This document shows, in pieces, positions 5,603 to 7,231 of a stretch of 7,231 nt of DNA. Where the stretch lies: positions 751-7,981 of the forward strand of contig DBZZ01000074.1 in the NCBI GenBank assembly GCA_002311315.1. Direction: 5' to 3'. The notes below the pieces were generated by a model, which was not told where the DNA came from, searched no databases, and saw nothing but the letters and a program-made list of their open reading frames with translations. Positions within the stretch are counted from its first letter, which is position 1. The number at the start of each line of letters is the position of its first letter. Source of the stretch: Methylococcaceae bacterium UBA1147. Its GTDB lineage: Bacteria; Pseudomonadota; Gammaproteobacteria; Methylococcales; UBA1147. The translations under genes and the position numbers were made by a program.

Positions 5603-7231
5603 TCATACCCTGCCATTAGCCCTCGATTGCAAGACTTCCAGTTCGACCCACTTGGCATAGTTCGCTTCTATTTCCCCGCTTGTCTCGTCAAGCTGGTTCA
5701 GTGTCCGGGTAATCTCGTTCTTGTCAGCCTGGTAAAAATCACTGTCACCAATTCTCGCATGTAATTCCGCCTGTTTGGCCTCCAGTGTTTCAATAACGGC
5801 CGGTAAAGCATCAAGTTCCCTCTGTTCCATGTAGCCCAGCTTCTTTTTTACGCTCGCAGCCTTCTTTGCCCTTGGAACGGGTTTCGGGTTCGAAGATTGA
5901 TCCTCGACAGTCTTTTCTGTTCTTTGATCCAGCCAGTCGGAATATCCGCCAACGTACTCGCGAATCTTTCCATCCTCCTCAAAGACCAGCGTACTGGTGA
6001 CCACGTTGTCGATAAACTCACGGTCATGACTGACCAGCAACAAGCTTCCCGGGTAATTGATTAGCAGTTCTTCAAGCAATTCCAACGTTTCGATGTCCAG
6101 GTCGTTTGTAGGTTCATCCATGACCAGGATGTTCGCGGGCTTCCGGAACAGTCGAGCCAGCAGCAGCCGGTTTCTCTCGCCACCCGACAGGCTGCTGATT
6201 CGAGACCGAGCCCTGTCCGGCGAAAAAAGAAAATCGCCAAGGTACGATAAAACATGCTTGCGGTGTCCATCGATCACAATGAAATCACTGCCATCGCCCA
6301 CCCAATCCACTAAGGTCTGTTTCGGATCCAGTGCTTCACGCATCTGATCAAAAAAGGCAATCTCAATACGGGTCCCGAGCTTGACCGTTCCGGAATCCGG
6401 TTTCATTCGACCAAGCAGGAGTTTGAGCAGGGTACTTTTACCGGCTCCGTTCGCACCGATCAGCCCGACCCGGTCGCCGCGCAAAAGCGTAAACGAAAAA
6501 TCCGATACGATCCGCGTCGAATCGTAACCGAAGCTGATGTGCTCAGCCTCAATCACTCGCTTGCCAGACTGTTCACCCGTGGCAAGCCCGATCCTTGCGG
6601 TGCCCACCCGTTCCCGTCGGGACATTCTTTCCCTGCGCATGTTCTTCAATGCTCTCACCCGACCTTCATTACGGGTTCTGCGAGCCTGGATACCCTGGCG
6701 AATCCAGACTTCTTCCTTGGCCAGTTTCTTGTCAAACTCTGCGTTTCGCTGAACTTCTTCTTCCAGTGCGGTGGCCTTCCGCTTGAGGTAGTCCGAATAG
6801 TCAGCCGGCCACGAAACCAGTTGCCCTCGGTCCAGATCGACCACCCGTGTAGACAGACGCTGCAGGAAACGCCGATCATGGGTAACGATCAGCAATGCTC
6901 CGGGAAAGTCGAGCAAGCGTTCTTCGAGCCAAAGGATGGTTTCCAGATCCAGGTGATTGGTCGGTTCATCCAGAAGCAGCAAGTCCGGCTGAACAACCCA
7001 CGCCTTGGCAAGCGAAACCCGACGAAGCCAACCACCGGACAGTTCGCCAAGGGTTTTGTCTCCCGGCAAATCAAGTTCAGTGATCACCCGTTCAACCCGC
7101 TGGTGCAGACTCCAACCATCGTGCACCTCCAGCTTTTCCTGCAAACGCCCCATCTTTTTCAGTAGGCCATCATCCGGTTGCGGATCCATGGACAAGGCAT
7201 GATATTCCGAAATCCAGGCCCCCATCTCTCC
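5603..7231 (-). CDS. uup: ABC-F ATPase Uup (5' end beyond right edge)
   Basis: A 542-codon partial gene; the frame is open to the right edge, so the Met near 7225 is internal. Residues are counted from that Met. The end of the first ATPase domain shows signature LSGGW 62-66, Walker B with LLLLDEPTNHLD 82-93 and switch H116. The linker carries the Uup hallmark EEVWIRQGI 171-179 and ARRTRNEGRVRALK 181-194. The second ATPase domain has Walker A GANGAGKST 257-265, LSGGE 346-350, MDEPTNDLD 369-377 and H400. The charged C-terminal region (about 460-540) fits the Uup coiled-coil DNA-binding domain. E. coli Uup has 635 residues, so about 95, including the first Walker A, lie outside. Uup is a cytoplasmic, soluble, ribosome-associated ATPase without membrane segments, known from precise transposon excision and translation/ribosome phenotypes. 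All visible catalytic residues are intact. Its TGA stop overlaps an ATG (ATGA). Confidence 0.97.
   Translation of the reverse strand, partial: GEMGAWISEYHALSMDPQPDDGLLKKMGRLQEKLEVHDGWSLHQRVERVITELDLPGDKTLGELSGGWLRRVSLAKAWVVQPDLLLLDEPTNHLDLETILWLEERLLDFPGALLIVTHDRRFLQRLSTRVVDLDRGQLVSWPADYSDYLKRKATALEEEVQRNAEFDKKLAKEEVWIRQGIQARRTRNEGRVRALKNMRRERMSRRERVGTARIGLATGEQSGKRVIEAEHISFGYDSTRIVSDFSFTLLRGDRVGLIGANGAGKSTLLKLLLGRMKPDSGTVKLGTRIEIAFFDQMREALDPKQTLVDWVGDGSDFIVIDGHRKHVLSYLGDFLFSPDRARSRISSLSGGERNRLLLARLFRKPANILVMDEPTNDLDIETLELLEELLINYPGSLLLVSHDREFIDNVVTSTLVFEEDGKIREYVGGYSDWLDQRTEKTVEDQSSNPKPVPRAKKAASVKKKLGYMEQRELDALPAVIETLEAKQAELHARIGDSDFYQADKNEITRTLNQLDETSGEIEANYAKWVELEVLQSRANGRV

Noticed and set aside
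6539..7165. 208-codon plus-strand frame opposite uup.
   Set aside because: It is the antisense shadow of the conserved Uup coding sequence and carries no motif of its own.

Overview
This window looks like ordinary chromosomal DNA of a gammaproteobacterium of middling G+C. The clues are a close Uup-type ABC-F protein, a tRNA-Gly(CCC) with an encoded CCA tail that resembles the enterobacterial glyU type, and a compact CDF metal exporter next to a MATE exporter. There is no sign of phage, plasmid, CRISPR or an intact insertion sequence. I cannot name a genus.

Layout, left to right. (1) Bases 1-116, minus strand: probable start of an exported or membrane-anchored protein that runs off the left edge. 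(2) 481-1371, minus: a 296-residue ferritin-like diiron protein with a complete E / ExxH / E / ExxH ligand set but no recognised reaction. (3) 1372-2439: about 1.07 kb without a convincing gene, holding a 10-bp inverted repeat, an 18-bp palindrome and two weak orphan reading frames; it may be decayed DNA. (4) 2440-3336, plus: a CDF-family divalent metal exporter, probably for zinc. (5) 3372-4721, minus: a MATE-family exporter convergent with the CDF gene, 35 bp apart, with no ATG start. (6) 4722-5068: upstream region of the MATE gene, carrying a perfect 14-bp palindrome and a good sigma70-like promoter for the tRNA. (7) 5069-5142, plus: tRNA-Gly(CCC). (8) 5143-5602: mostly empty, except for a 40-codon minus-strand frame just downstream of uup. 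(9) 5603-7231, minus: uup, missing its N-terminal part beyond the right edge.

The genes do not form one pathway. The CDF and MATE genes are both cation-coupled exporters but face each other, so they are not co-transcribed. The most unusual local structure is at the 3' end of uup. There an ATG overlaps the uup stop (ATGA) and opens a 60-codon frame broken by one in-frame TGA at codon 10, followed by a 7-bp hairpin. This may be a decayed small gene, a short gene with an internal start, or, speculatively, a recoded TGA. The diiron protein is the best candidate for undescribed biochemistry. I found no clear evidence of a new multi-gene system.
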